From Dictyophora rubrovolvata (lineage: Eukaryota; Basidiomycota; Agaricomycetes; Phallales; Phallaceae), in assembly GCA_029959195.1 (NCBI GenBank), contig CP114118.1, positions 2,754,001 through 2,818,000 on the forward strand: DNA of 64,000 nt, given 5' to 3'. Position 1 is the stretch's first letter; each line of letters opens with the position of its first letter. The notes below the pieces were generated by a model, which made no database searches, was not told the origin of the DNA, and saw only the letters and a program-made list of their open reading frames with translations. A program made the position numbers and the translations under genes. Of this stretch, positions 36,420 through 48,223 are shown in pieces.

Positions 36420-38392
36420 ATGGCTACACCGCCAGGCAACACGTCTGATCGTTCTTCGTCTCCACCTCATCTGGTGTCTTTGGTCTTACAATCAAAAAAG
36501 GCGCTTCATCAAGGAAGACAAATTTGCTCGCATGCGCATGACTTGACAACGGCTTCCTCAAACCATGTTGTTGACGTGCTCGCTTTGGATGCGAAGATAC
36601 GCTGGATTACTCAAGGCATTTTGGATCAATTGAAAGTCAGTTGTAATTAGCCTTTGTATTACTGTTAATTCGAGTTCTATTTAGGCAGCTGCTGGTGTAG
36701 CCAAAAGTTTGACGGAGCAAAGACAGAAGTTGGAGGAACGGGCAATGGTGGTTACCATATTCTCTCACACAGCTGCTTTTTTTTCTTACTCGTGGTAACA
36801 GGAATGGGATAATTTGCATTCTACGCATCAAGACAAACTAGACGAAACTTTAGAGGTTCTAAGTTTACAGGTTGTGCCACCCAGCTTTCACCAAAGCGCA
36901 ATCGAGAAAACCCTCTTCGGCATCCAGGCTTCCGATAGTCCTGATCGCATCGATGACCCGGATGAAAAGGATTTCAAAGACAATAATTTGGATGATCGTC
37001 ATAAAGCTCGCAAAAAATGGAAAACCTTGCGTGATTTTGTGGATGAACGGGGATTAGAAGACGTCTTTGAATCCATCGAAGGAGAACGTAATGCTTTGGA
37101 TGTCACCCTGGCTACTACAGCCGTGTATCCTTGCAGAATAATTGCGATGTCAGATCAAATCTTGCAAGCCCTACGTGCTTCATTTAACCCAGGAAGCGCC
37201 ATCCTTGCCCGCCCGTCTTCGCGAACCCTGCACTCACCCAGCCAAGACGGGGCTTTGGTAGAACCACCACCTCTCAAAGATATGTCTGTGATATTACACA
37301 CACAAGAAGAAGCTTCTATCAGAATGGCTGAGCTATTGGAATCTTTAACTACTCATCATGACCAAATGGATGCGGCTTTGAAGGATAAAGACTCGGGTGG
37401 TAATCTGGGTGCGGAAGCTATGGATGGTATGTTTCTTATGTACGGGTGGTATTACTCAGCTTGGGATTGATTTAGTATTTATTCGGGACAATGCCGAGTT
37501 ACCTAGAATAATAAACGAACTGGAAGGATCTATCACTATCATACAATCCGCTGGGTGAGACTGTTTCCTTCTCGTTGTCCGATCTGCATCCAAACCTTCT
37601 TTTAGGGATGAAATTCTCGCAATTAAATTAGCTTGTCAAAACACACTGAACGCACAATCTGGTATCCTTGACTCGTTGGACGAACTTGGGGATAAGATGG
37701 AGGTTATGCTGCAACAGCAAAATGACATTGAGGTACTTAGCATTTCATCCTTTTTTACGACCCGAGGGCTCGTCTCAACAAAGCATAGGTGGAAGTTCGC
37801 GTGACATATGAGACCTTGAACGCTTACTTGCAGTCGCTTATCGCTTTGCGTTCAACTTATGAAGCCTATCAATTGTCTTTCAATGCTATGTTAATTGAGA
37901 TGGATCGTCGGAAGCAACATCGCGATACAGTGGAATCCGTTGTACGTGAAATGCGAGAAAGACTGGAAAAAATACGAGAAGGTGTGATTACTATTCACGT
38001 TTCATTTCTCAAAATCTTAATTTATTTCTCCTTAGAGGAAATTTTGGCACGGGATGAATTTTATGCAGCGCACTCTTCCTCTATTCCTGATGATATTTGT
38101 TTGGCAATTTCTAATCTTCCACAGAGCTATTCGATAACCTCCTTTTGCAAAAATTCGAGCGATGAAACCGAGCAGGAGAGAGAGGTGTTACCGGACATAG
38201 ACGATGACCTTCTTGAGGATGTATGTAGCTTAGCTGACTTCATCGAATAAGCTACTAAATAGTTAATATTATCAGGCTCGTCGACGCTTGCAGGATCTTT
38301 CATTGTCCCAACAAATCCCCGAGGCCCTGGATATCCCATTCAAGCCTTTGATAAGGAGAGAAGATAGTTGTGTAAACTGTTTTGATGTGTAG
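36420..38392 (+). CDS. ATG17: autophagy scaffold protein ATG17
   Basis: Scaffold of the Atg1 kinase complex that organises the phagophore assembly site. Seen: ATG at 36420 (MATPPGNTSDRSSSPPHLV), then LVLQSKKALHQGRQICSHAH and HVVDVLALDAKIRWI, the family N-terminal signature. Long amphipathic coiled coils include EWDNLHSTHQDKLDETLEVL, RKKWKTLRDFVDERGLEDVF and AMLIEMDRRKQHRDTVESVV. The C-terminus is DIPFKPLIRREDS, ending at TAG 38390-38392. About seven introns. The exon pair at 37,425-37,745 (with its intron) recurs, decayed and inverted, at 62.6-62.9 kb. Length near 510 residues fits basidiomycete ATG17. An earlier methionine-like start around 36,366 is possible but would add an unconserved extension. 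Confidence 0.88.
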
Positions 38393-39029
38393 GTATACAT
38401 TACAGGAACAGTTCAGTTATTACATGATATCATATAATACATCCTTCCACTAATGCTACTACACTGGCAGCGGAGAAAAAGAAACGCCAGGCATATTGAT
38501 TTTTAAATCTTAAACCAAAGTTGTTAGACAACTCACCGCAACAGTGTGTAGAGTTTTGGCTTATTTCGGGCAACTTCGCTAGAATTTATTATCTCTTATT
38601 CCCACGTCGTGTCTCTGCGTACGTCGCGCCATTAAAATAGGGACTTCAGTTAATACCATTAAAATTTTTAGTTGCTTAGTTATTATATCCGCAGTCAAGG
38701 CGAATCTCACCTCCCAATACGATGATTCGTTGACCTCAATATCCGTTGAGAGTAGGATCCACCAGGAAATATTTTGAAGCTTTCTAGCGTTCTTGGGTAG
38801 TCTAAGGGCGGCGGAAGGTCCTGTTTATGCCTCGACATCGTGATGGTTGCCTATTCATTACAGAGTCCTCAATGCAAAGTCAATGGTTTATGCAGCTGAT
38901 CGACCTTGCAGAATTAAGAACTTGTTGATGCGTATATATTATATACAGAACGAGAATTCTCCAATCTTCGTGAGTTGGCGCTTGAGTTGTCCCCAATTTG
39001 TCGCAAGAAAACGAGTATCAAATTCGGTG
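38393..39029. other. intergenic between ATG17 and the coiled-coil repeat unit
   Basis: About 0.6 kb with no gene. This stretch is missing from the distal duplicated locus, where the repeat-unit 3' flank runs almost directly into the ATG17 fragment. Confidence 0.5.
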
Positions 39030-39505
39030 GTATCCGAGTCATCAGATATATTATTTGACATGGATCATACGTTAGTTCTGTTCTAATATAACCTTTGTCG
39101 ATTATCTATCTTACGCGACGCCGGAGGTTGTCCATTATTCCTCAGGAATTACGGGTACAACCTGGGGCTCAATTGATTCGCTATATGTCCGGGCAGGTAT
39201 GGCTATCCCCTAGCGCATCATCTTCGGAAGTGTCGTTGTTTCAGGCTATGCCTGTCATACCGGGTGTCACGAATATTATAGTAATACATAGCAGAGTATC
39301 CATGAGTGGAAAAACGAGGGTCTATAGGTCTTGAGCGGAAGGTGATTCATGACGGGATGAGGGGATTGATAATCTCCGAAATCATTTGATATATCCTTAC
39401 AAATGGATCAGATCATATTCTCAGCTCTATTGATACGGCTGCTGTCAGTTATCTATCATACATATAACACGAGACTATTTACTGATTGCTTATTGTACAT
39501 CTGAA

Positions 39506-40780
39506 TCACTGATTTTGACGGTTGAACGTAGCGAGCAAGTCGTTAAGCGCGTTGATTGACTTGTCGCACGCGGCGAGCGACTCGGCCATCGTATCGGCTG
39601 ATTCTTGAAGCTTGACAGCTATCTCCTCAATCCCATCGAAGTCAACAACTGGCCCAACTAGCTCCCGGAGCCGAGGAAGTGAGTTTTTAAGCGTGCGAGT
39701 ATCCTCATTGGCCCCAGTGGTGTCAGGGAGGGACTCTATGTACGAGTTAAGGGACTCCGTGTACGAGGTACATGACTCCTTGTACCTAGCAGTTGTCTCC
39801 TTAAGTTTTAAAGTTGACGCGTCAAAGACAACAAGCGAGATTGACTCGCCGACCGTCGTCATTGAATCAATGATTGATTCGCCGAATTTGACAGTTGACC
39901 GGCCGAACTCGATGAGTGTCCAGCTGAGTTTGATAGTTGTCATAGAGTGTTTGAAAACGAAATCCCCCAATGTGACATCCGACTCATTGACCAAACCGAG
40001 CTTGATAGTTGGCCAATTGAGTGCGGTGATCCACTCGCTGAACTTGGCAGTTGCCTCGGCGCATTCGACAGTTGATCCCTTCAGCTCGGCAGTGGATTTC
40101 CTGACCTCGACAGTTGACTCTTTAACTGCAGCGAGCTTGACATTGAAGTCGTCAAGCGCGGTGATTGACTTGGTGTAAGCGACGACCGAATCGCCGAACG
40201 CGTTGAGGGACTTGGTGAACGTATCGAATGATTTTTCAAGCTCGACACCCATCTCCTCAATCGCATCGAAGTCGACAGCTGACTTGATAAGCTCCCTGAG
40301 CCGAGAAGCTTCGGACTCGTCAAGCGCATGAACGCTCTCGTCGAGCCCGGTGGGGTTCAAATATGCGAGGGACTCAGTGTGCCTCGTCCGTGACTCATCG
40401 TACCTTGTAAATGATTCCCTGTACCTAGCAGTTGTCTCCCCAAGCTTTAAAGGTAACGTGTCAAACGCAACGAGCGAGATTGAATCACTGTCCCGAACAG
40501 TTGATTCGCCGAATTTGACACTTAACCGGCCAAACTCGATCATTGACCGGCTGATTTTGATAGCTGACATAAAGTATTTGACAGCTAAATCCCCGGATGT
40601 GACAGCTGGCCCACTGACCAAACCGAGCTTGAGAGTTGGCCAATTGAGTGCGGTGACCCACTCGCTGAGCTTGGCAGCTGCCTCAGCGAGTTCGAGAGTG
40701 GATACCCTCAGCTCGGCAGTGAATCTCCCGAGCTTGACAGTCGACTCTTTAAATGCAGCGAGCTTGGCATTAAAGTCTTC
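39506..40780 (-). repeat. two tandem ~630-650 nt coding modules inside the coiled-coil gene
   Basis: Module 1 (40,780-40,154) and module 2 (40,153-39,506) align along their length. Both contain nearly identical stretches such as GGCCAATTGAGTGCGGTGA at about 40,640 and 40,011. Nucleotide similarity is high enough to suggest a recent in-frame duplication. The distal copy at 60.8 kb has only one module. Confidence 0.75.
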
Positions 40781-41236
40781 ATGATCAACACTGGGGTCAC
40801 TCGGTTGGACATTCTGTACTGAGTTTGAACCAATGAACCTTGACGTCTCAATCGTAGGTTGGCTTGCATAACTGATAACGGTCGACTGCGAATTCTGATG
40901 CAGATGGTTGGGATACGCTCCATGATCTCCATTACCAATGGCCCTGGCACCGAGACTGGAGTTTAATCCTATGAGATGGAAATTGTAGGTTACTTGGTGT
41001 ATGGCTGAATTCGCTACTTGAAATGTTTGGGATACATTAGGACCATCGGACGAGAGTGCACCTTGGTTTGGTTGCAACGTCTAATTAGCAGTGATTAACA
41101 TAGTGTAGAAAAAAGCAACAGATTTTGAAGTACAGACTTGGTTTGCAGTACCGCTTACAGACAGGATTTGTTGATTTTGGCCACGTTCTATACTTCGAAG
41201 TAACTGGGGGATCAGCTGGATTGGGTCGGAGGACAT
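39506..41236 (-). CDS. heptad-periodic coiled-coil protein with two tandem modules, family unknown
   Basis: Not recognised. Seen: exon 1 (41,236-41,138) starts MSSDPIQLIPQLLRSIERGQ; a 57-nt intron with GTCTGT donor leads to exon 2 (41,080-39,506), which starts TLQPNQGALSSDGPN. The N-terminal 100 residues are Asn/Gln/Ser-rich with a beta-prone patch (FQVANSAIHQVTYNFHLIG). The rest repeats a seven-residue pattern of small/polar and aliphatic residues, for example ESTVKLG-RFTAELR-VSTLELA, so it is predicted to be a long coiled coil. It is built from two modules of about 210 residues, each ending near SITALDD or SINALND. No signal peptide, transmembrane segment or catalytic motif. Total about 557 residues. 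The same N-terminus, intron position and C-terminus (FNRQNQ) recur in the distal copy at 60.8 kb. Confidence 0.65.
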
Positions 41237-41408
41237 GTTTGGGGTTTGTTAAGGTAGTACCGGGAAAGAGGAAGCGGGAGGAATAACCGGAACGTTAACG
41301 CTAACAGCGAGGGCTACAAGGACAAGCTTGGGTAGATAGTTGTCTTAGTGAAAGATTCGAATAGCGCGCGCCCAGGCACAGAAAGAGACCATGGCAAAGA
41401 CTTCCTAG

Positions 41409-41416
41409 TATAAATA
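41409..41416 (-). promoter_or_regulatory. probable TATA box of the coiled-coil gene, copy 1
   Basis: Minus strand reads TCTATTTATACTAGG, about 172 nt upstream of the ATG. The same block precedes the distal open copy but is missing from the interrupted third copy. Confidence 0.45.
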
Positions 41417-41962
41417 GACCAAAGCGTCTACCAGAACTTCGGTTCTTTAGCTTCCCATTGGACAACGCACTTGGCACACCTGGGAAGATAAAGGGAATAA
41501 AGCCAATTGGTTATGGACTTGGACGTAGCTTCGCTGGCAAGACTGGCGACAATTTTCCTAGTGCTTCATTTTTGAAAGTTGCTAAAGTTGCTGTTTGCTG
41601 CTGAGTGTCGTTGCTTCAGGCTGCGCCTTTTATAGCACGATTCTGAGACAAGCTGTCAGTAAGTAAACCCAGTAAAAATAATACCTGATCGCAGAAATTT
41701 CGACGGTGATTGTTGAGTCGAGACAGAGTTTGCAAGCGCCTGGAACATGTGCACAAACAAATGCACACCTCTCTCAAACAAGTTGAACTACAAAGTGCCC
41801 CTTGTACAGCAGAGTCTAAACACGTCGTATTAGACGACTTCACATAAAACATCCACCCTATATTATTACCACAGTAAACCAAAGCAAAAGGTAGTAGGAA
41901 AAGAAAAGAACGATGTTCCTCTTATGTTCCCCAGGAGATATATATACCCCAAACCAAGGTCA

Positions 41963-44411
41963 TTAGGCAAACCACCACAAAGTAGTAATCCCAACAGGAA
42001 AGGTAAAATTAGCCTACGAAAAAGAGCGCAAAGTTAGGGTTTTGTTTCAATATACATCTTTGAACTGACATGTTTATTTCTGAATCCAATCGTAGCTTCA
42101 ATCTATCTTAATGTCACATTTAACCTGACACGTTAGCGTGGATTTTTGGCTTACGGGCTGAGGGTCCCATTTATTATTTTTGGTATCTTTTGGAAAAACC
42201 GAAATAAGCTATATGGAAACTTTCCGTATCAACATACCTACCTTGCCTTTCAATGAAGTCAGAAAAGAAACAAAAAATCCACAGAATAATCGACTTGCCA
42301 ATTCAGGACAATAATTGCCCAGCGAGACGGATCCGAAGACCGAGCACGTCCAGTCTTATGGGCACCCACTCGCAATCCGGAATTCAGCTTCCCACCGACA
42401 GTCACGCCAATGCGTTGTCCAAAAGGTCCATTAGCGTCTTTTGGGATTATCGCTCGAGAAGCCTGTGCCATAGCATAATCTCCGGACATTAAGTCAGCAA
42501 TGCTGTAGCAGACTCTTTACATTGCTTACATTCTTCATTGAGAGTATAGGACCCTCCGGAAATGCTTGCAACTCCTCTGCAACCTCCTCCACAGCTCCCT
42601 GCCCCAGGCAGAATGGGATTCCCATTACTTTCCAATGCGAAATTCCACATCATAGCAGTCCGACTCCAATTTTCCGGTCCGCCGATGAACCTTTTAACAA
42701 AGACAATGACTTTTGAGCGAGCAAAAGAAAACCAGTCGAGTCTGACAGTCTTACAAGTTGTCCATATACCACTAAGTGGGGCGAAACGTTCTTATCATTT
42801 TAGATGAAACACGAAGACTGATCCACTTTTCACCTTTATATTACTCCACCAATCTGTACCCACTGTGCCGGTACACTCGGTGTGGTATATTTCTTTCGTC
42901 GGGAAAGCGTTATGGAACAAGGATTGATTCCTCACCGAGCCCGCATAGCAATGAAAGGAAACACCGTCAAAGGCGTTCTCGGCTTGTTGCATCTAAAAAT
43001 GCACTTAACGTTTTTCCATCTCTTCATAAATGAAACCACCTCACCAGCTGAATAGGGTAACCTCCGGCGTCATCCCAGTTATGTTCGTATCCGACGATCC
43101 TCACATCAGCAAATCCGTTGTTGTCCAGCAAACTCCTAATAAAAGATCAGTTGAACGCGCTTTCCGACCCATTTTGACGATATGAACCTCAATTGAAGAG
43201 CAACTTTCGCCTCTGTGCTGGCAGATACAAGAGCAGTCGGATACGTTGGATTGCTATTTTGAGGTTCGTTCTGTGGAAAAATGGCGTTGAACGACTCAAC
43301 GTCGTATATAGATACATGGAAGCCGCACTTGAATTCCTACGGCATACAATCGTATGCCTTTGTTTTGAAAAGCTTGAATTGCCTTTAACAAATAATTCGC
43401 CACTGCATGAAATTTTTCTTCAATTGAGAAAACTGACTTCTGTCTGTAGGCGGCTTACTTTCGGAAACGTTACTTGTATCGAAGCTTCCTCCTAGCATAG
43501 TATTACTATTTTTCATCCATCCAGGCTGAAAATATGACGTTAAAAACTGCACTTGAACAAATCAAAGATATCTTAACAAACGCTACTCCATGGTACTGCA
43601 AAACATTTGATGCGGGGAAAAATAGACTTGATGTCCGCAAGAATTGTCCAGACATCGCTGGGAACACTACTAGTAGTAAAGCTTTTCAGAAGTGTATCCT
43701 TTGAAGTGTCGTCCCAGCTATAGACTTTATTACTTGTATTTAACGAAATTAGAAAGAGTTTGAGGCCGTGACAAACCTTTCGAGGAGAAGTCGGTTGATC
43801 CGATTGGTACGCGTACAACGGATAGTCCAGCACCCGCAGAACCGTACGTGGCTGTCATAGAAGGTCATAACCAGGTTTTTGTAGTACGCGCAGGTAGTGA
43901 CTTACTGTTGAACAATTGATCCATGAGCTTCCAATAATTGGTAGGATTTTGGCTCTGTATTCGACGGAATCAGTCATACGGCAGAAAAGATGTTCAGTCA
44001 AACGTGGACAAGGCACCTTGAGTTGGTTCAATAATTTTGCTGACGAATCCGCTGTTATGTAACAAAAACAACGAACAAGAACAAATGAGTTGTCAGCAAC
44101 TGAAAAGAATCAGAAAAAAATACTTAATGAAGCTCCGAAACCATCCATGTTTTGGAAGGTTTGGTCATCTTCAATGACAATGCTAGCTTGTCCTATCGGA
44201 CCGGGTGAGTGAAAATTAATAGGGAGTTGGTCGTTGACTGGCTGGCGGGTCATAAGTTTTGAGCGGTCCCACGTTGTTTGCCACTGAATGAAATTAGGCG
44301 TCGCTTTATCATCCTTAGAAAAAGTGGGGTACTTACTACATCCCAAATCTGTTGGGAGACAACAGAGCTTATCAACGGTAACAAGCATAAAACTGATGTG
44401 AAAGAGCGCAT
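41963..44411 (-). CDS. secreted GH30 glycoside hydrolase (beta-1,6-glucanase type), downstream copy
   Basis: GH30 retaining enzyme; fungal relatives are endo-beta-1,6-glucanases acting on fungal cell-wall glucan. Seen: ATG at 44411 gives a signal peptide (MRSFTSVLCLLPLISSVVSQ) followed by QIWD. Then come WQTTWDRSKL, VIEDDQTFQNMDGFGAS, VYSWDDTSKDT, VPWSS joined to PGWMK, GIQNEPQNSNPTYPT with the acid/base Glu in NEP, IVGYEHNWDD, DGVSFHCYAG and HTECTGTVGTDWW with the nucleophile Glu in TECTG. The C-terminal beta-domain has SRWAIIVLNW and ends FPVGITTLWWFA before TAA at 41963. More than ten introns, all GT-AG where checked. Tandem with a second GH30 1.4 kb upstream on the same strand. No carbohydrate-binding module seen. 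Confidence 0.85.
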
Positions 44412-45799
44412 ATTGCACGATTTTTGTGCGAAAAAGAAGGTGAAAGGAACGGAAGTTTGAAAGAGTGTGTTAGTTAGAGGTAGCACAAAAAGGGAGAAAG
44501 GAGATATTTATATCATCGACTTTCGGGGATAGAGATTAGGCCCCATTAACGGGGACCATGATCTGACTTTTTCGAAAACACGCTCTATGCAGGCCGTACC
44601 CCTACCTTTTTGTCATATGCACGGATTAACATTCACTCTACCACATTTCGGTCGCCTCGGCGAGCCAATGGCATCAAATTGTATCCAGAAAAATTGGGAT
44701 GACTCGGAATTACGTGCCCTTGCTGAAATCGAACGGCAGAGTTTGAGCCGGGCGTTGACAAACTGTCGGAGAAGTATTCATGAGAGACGTAAGAAATAGG
44801 CGGAAGTACATCCACGCACTCGTTATTATTACATACGACCATGTCGATACATACAGATATGTACCCGAATATAAATAGGCCGTCCAGGGTCCTTTTGCAG
44901 GGTAGCCTAGATTCTGCCTCAAATAATCAAATACATAAGTACAACTTCTAGTTCACTTCGTCCCACAATAATAGGATGTAGGCTTTCGAGATTGTCTTTT
45001 GCTAACAGCCAATCAAAATTAAACTTGAAATCGACTGTTTCCGCTGTTTGACTGAACCTTTTCTTATTGAAAGTGGCACTGCTGCGGGTCTCAAAGATAA
45101 AGTATGGAAAATAGAACGCTCACTGTGGCGTTCGGGCCCATTTTCTTGGCGTCGGCTTTGAAATGGATCCGACAGAAGTTCAAACCTGCATGCGGCAGCG
45201 TCTATCCTTTCATGTGCTCAAGCTTGGAAGTCCTAAACAGTATCAATCGCGAGTCTGATATTATAGTTCGAAGGCGAAACTTTAGTTTTATATTAGGAAT
45301 TTTCACGCTGTTTTTAAACTTCCGCCGTGTTCGAATAGCAATTTCTCAAGGAAGCTTTAGGTTGGTAATACGCCCAGGGTACACCGCAAATGATTCATGA
45401 ATCGTAATCGAGGGGTCGCGGGTGAAGACTTCTAATTGGGCTTCGATGCCGCTTTGATACACATGTATTTGCTGTTATTTCGACGGAACGAGTTCCGGAT
45501 ACACACTCAGCAACCGCTCAAGAAGATAGCCGGTTAGGAATGGGTTGGAGTGCTTTGATAGCGGAAAGGTAACCCAGATTTGTAAGTTAAAAAAGAAAGG
45601 TCTATAAATTGTAAAAAATGCAGTTAGAAAAGGCTAGAAATAATCATGAATGCTGACCATATTATCATTATCAATCATTTAAATCAAAACAAATTAACCT
45701 AAAGCAATGCAAGCGGAAAAATCTATCCAAACAGAGACAAAAAGATCATGAGGGGCCAGATGAAAGGAAGCCATTACAAGTCTAAGGGTCTGGGTTGCA
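44412..45799. other. intergenic between the two GH30 genes
   Basis: About 1.4 kb. Contains a minus-strand TATA-like GATATAAATATC at 44,502-44,513, roughly 95 nt upstream of the downstream GH30 start. No gene recognised. Confidence 0.5.
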
Positions 45800-48223
45800 T
45801 TAGGCAAACCACCATAAGGTGGTCACACCGACAGGGAAAGTAAACGAAGCCTGAAACAAGAAAGGGGTTCCAATAGTGAGCCCCATTCTAGGCAACTTCA
45901 AAAGGTATCAAAGCTAACCTGTTGGCCTCTGAACTCGATTGTAGCCGAAACCTGCGTAGAGACCATCATTGAGACGACTAGTAATCGCGTCATGCTTGGG
46001 AGCGAACTCACCGGTTGAGGATCCCACGCGCCATTATTATTGTCTGAAAAAAAACGTGAATTTTCACTTTGAGATCAAACACACTTGCTTACCTTGCCTG
46101 AAAGCAATGCCACGTGAACATAAGAAGCATAAACGATGATTTATATATTACGTACCAATTTAACACAACTAAACCCCAGCGATTGGGGTCGGAAGGATTA
46201 GCACGTCCAGCAGTGTAGGCACCAACCACTAAAGCCCAGTTCAGGTTACCGTTAACAGTTACACCAATACGTTGAGCAAAGGGTGCGCCGGATTCCTTCG
46301 GAATCACAATACGGGAGGTTTGGGCCATTACATAATCTACGAGGCTCAATCACTGAGGAAAAAAGGCCGAAAAAAAGAAAGGGACTCTCACATTCTTCAT
46401 TAACACTGTATTGGCCGTTGGAAATAGTCACAACACCTCGACAACCCCCTCCGCAACTGTCGCTGCCAGAAAGAATGGGATCGCCGTTAGGATCAAGCGC
46501 TAAATTCCACATCATAGCCGTCCGACCCCAATTCTGTGGACTTCCAACTAGTCTGTCAACATGTCAACCCGTAGAGTAAGAATAATCGGGACAATGTAAA
46601 TTAAGGTTTGAATCTCACAGGTTATCCATATACCACTGAATAGAAGGTTTGTTAACTTGTTAAGGAATAATATTGACATGAATTGCCTTGATATTGCTCC
46701 ACCAATCGGTTCCGAGAGTTCCGGTACATTCAGTTTGGAAGATGTCCTTCTCAGGATACAGGTTATGAAAGAGTGACTGATTTGTGACCCCCCCTGCGTA
46801 GCAATGGAATGAGACACCATCAAAAGCGCTACTGGCGGCTTCCATCTATTGAAAGCATTACAATTCGTGGTGAAAAACAATTGAAAGATATGGTATTTCA
46901 CCAGTTGAACGGGGTATAGGCCGGCATCATTCCAGTTATGTTCATAACCAACGATTTTGACGCTTGAGAAACCGTTGTCATTGAGCAGAGTTCTGCGTTT
47001 TTGTCAAGTGAGAGGTGGTTTAGCTGCGCTCGTGAGATACTAACCTGAGCTGAAGTCCGATTTGCGCCTCGAGGCTAGCCGAGATTAGTGCCGTGGGGTA
47101 AGTAGAGTCGCTATTTTGAGGCTCGTTCTGTCATCCACGTGCATTAGGGATGGTTAGTAGAAATTAAATCATGATGTATACAGCATACCTGAATCCCAAT
47201 GGCGTATGGAGTAATACCTCTGACATAGAGAGCTTGGACAGATTTCAACAAGTAATTAGCCACTGTAATGATGTCGATGACAAAACTACATAGGAGCGAG
47301 AGACCTTCTTACGGATGGAAACGTCATTGGATTCAAGGCTGCCTCCTAACAAACTACCGCTAGATTTCATCCAAGCTGGCTGATATCGGTTAGGTTTGTT
47401 TCGTGTCATCAGTGCCGGACAACCTACCATACTCCAGGGAAGCACGAAAACCTTGACAATGGGTGATATAGACATAATATCACTGAGCGTCGACCAGACA
47501 TAACCAGGGACTGCATTGGTGGAAAAAGCGGATAGAGTCGTGTCATCCCGTGTATCGTCCCAGCTGTAAGCTTCCAAAGTGTTGGTTGGCAATAGATTCT
47601 TTATGAGGAACATTACCTGTGGCTGAAAAATCTGTCGCGCCGATCGGGAGTCGTAAGGCAGTAAGACCCGCCCCTGCGAAGCCGTAGGTGACTAAAAATA
47701 ATCTAGATGCAAAACTTTAATCCTAAGATTAGTGGGCACCCACCGTTGAACAGTTCGTTCAATAGATTCCAGTAATTTCCGGAGTTTTGAGACTAGTCAA
47801 TATTTTAGATTCTATTGATAAGCGACGTCGATCATACGAAAATATCACCTTGAGTTGACTGAGGAGCAAGGCAGAAGAGTCCGCTTTAATGATACAAAGA
47901 TGAAAACCAAGGCAGACAAAGAGTCAGTTTCAAGGACTCACTTAGTGTCGCTCCGAAACCGTCCATTGATTGGAATACTTGGGTGTCTTCAACCACGATG
48001 TCTGCTGACCCAGCAGGTCCCGGAGTACCGAAGTTGATAGGAAGCCCGTCGTTTGTTGGCCATTGAGTGAAGAGTTTCTCCCTGTCCCAAGTTGTTTGCC
48101 ACTGAAAACCTATCAAGTTGTGTCGGCGAAAGACGAGATAATACGAACAATGTCCCAAATCTGCTGGGAAGCTACAGAAACGACGAGTAAAAGGAAATAT
48201 AAAGAAGCAGTAAAGGAGCGCAT
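45800..48223 (-). CDS. secreted GH30 glycoside hydrolase (beta-1,6-glucanase type), upstream copy
   Basis: Tandem paralogue of the GH30 gene at 42-44.4 kb, same orientation and nearly the same intron layout. Seen: ATG at 48223 gives the signal peptide MRSFTASLYFLLLVVSVASQ. Then WQTTWDREKL, VVEDTQVFQSMDGFGAT, YSWDD-like AYSWDDTRDDTTLSAF, LPWSM joined to PAWMKSSGSLLGGS, NEPQNSDSTYPTAL (acid/base Glu), IVGYEHNWNDAG, FDGVSFHCYAGG and QTECTGTLGTDWW (nucleophile Glu), SGSDSCGGGCRGVV, VMAQTSRIVIPKESGAPFAQ, and a C-terminus FPVGVTTLWWFA with TAA at 45800. A TATATATATA stretch lies about 40 nt upstream. Both key glutamates are present, so it is predicted active. Confidence 0.87.

Larger units (their letters stand above)
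39030..41860 (-). repeat. coiled-coil gene repeat unit, copy 1
   Basis: By eye this segment aligns in reverse to 60,285-62,580 and to 62,950-64,000. Conserved parts are the 5' flank (the GGATGTTTTATGTGAA region near 41,840 and the TCACCGTCGAAATT stretch near 41,700), the TATA region, the two-exon gene and about 450 nt of 3' flank ending near the motif at 39,100-39,030. Ends are estimated. No terminal inverted repeats, transposase or retroelement domains were seen. Confidence 0.7.

Noticed and set aside
39612-40784. Long plus-strand frames opposite the coiled-coil gene
   Set aside because: They mirror the minus-strand gene; the repeated codon pattern keeps the opposite strand open. The minus-strand frame has the start, intron and conserved paralogues.
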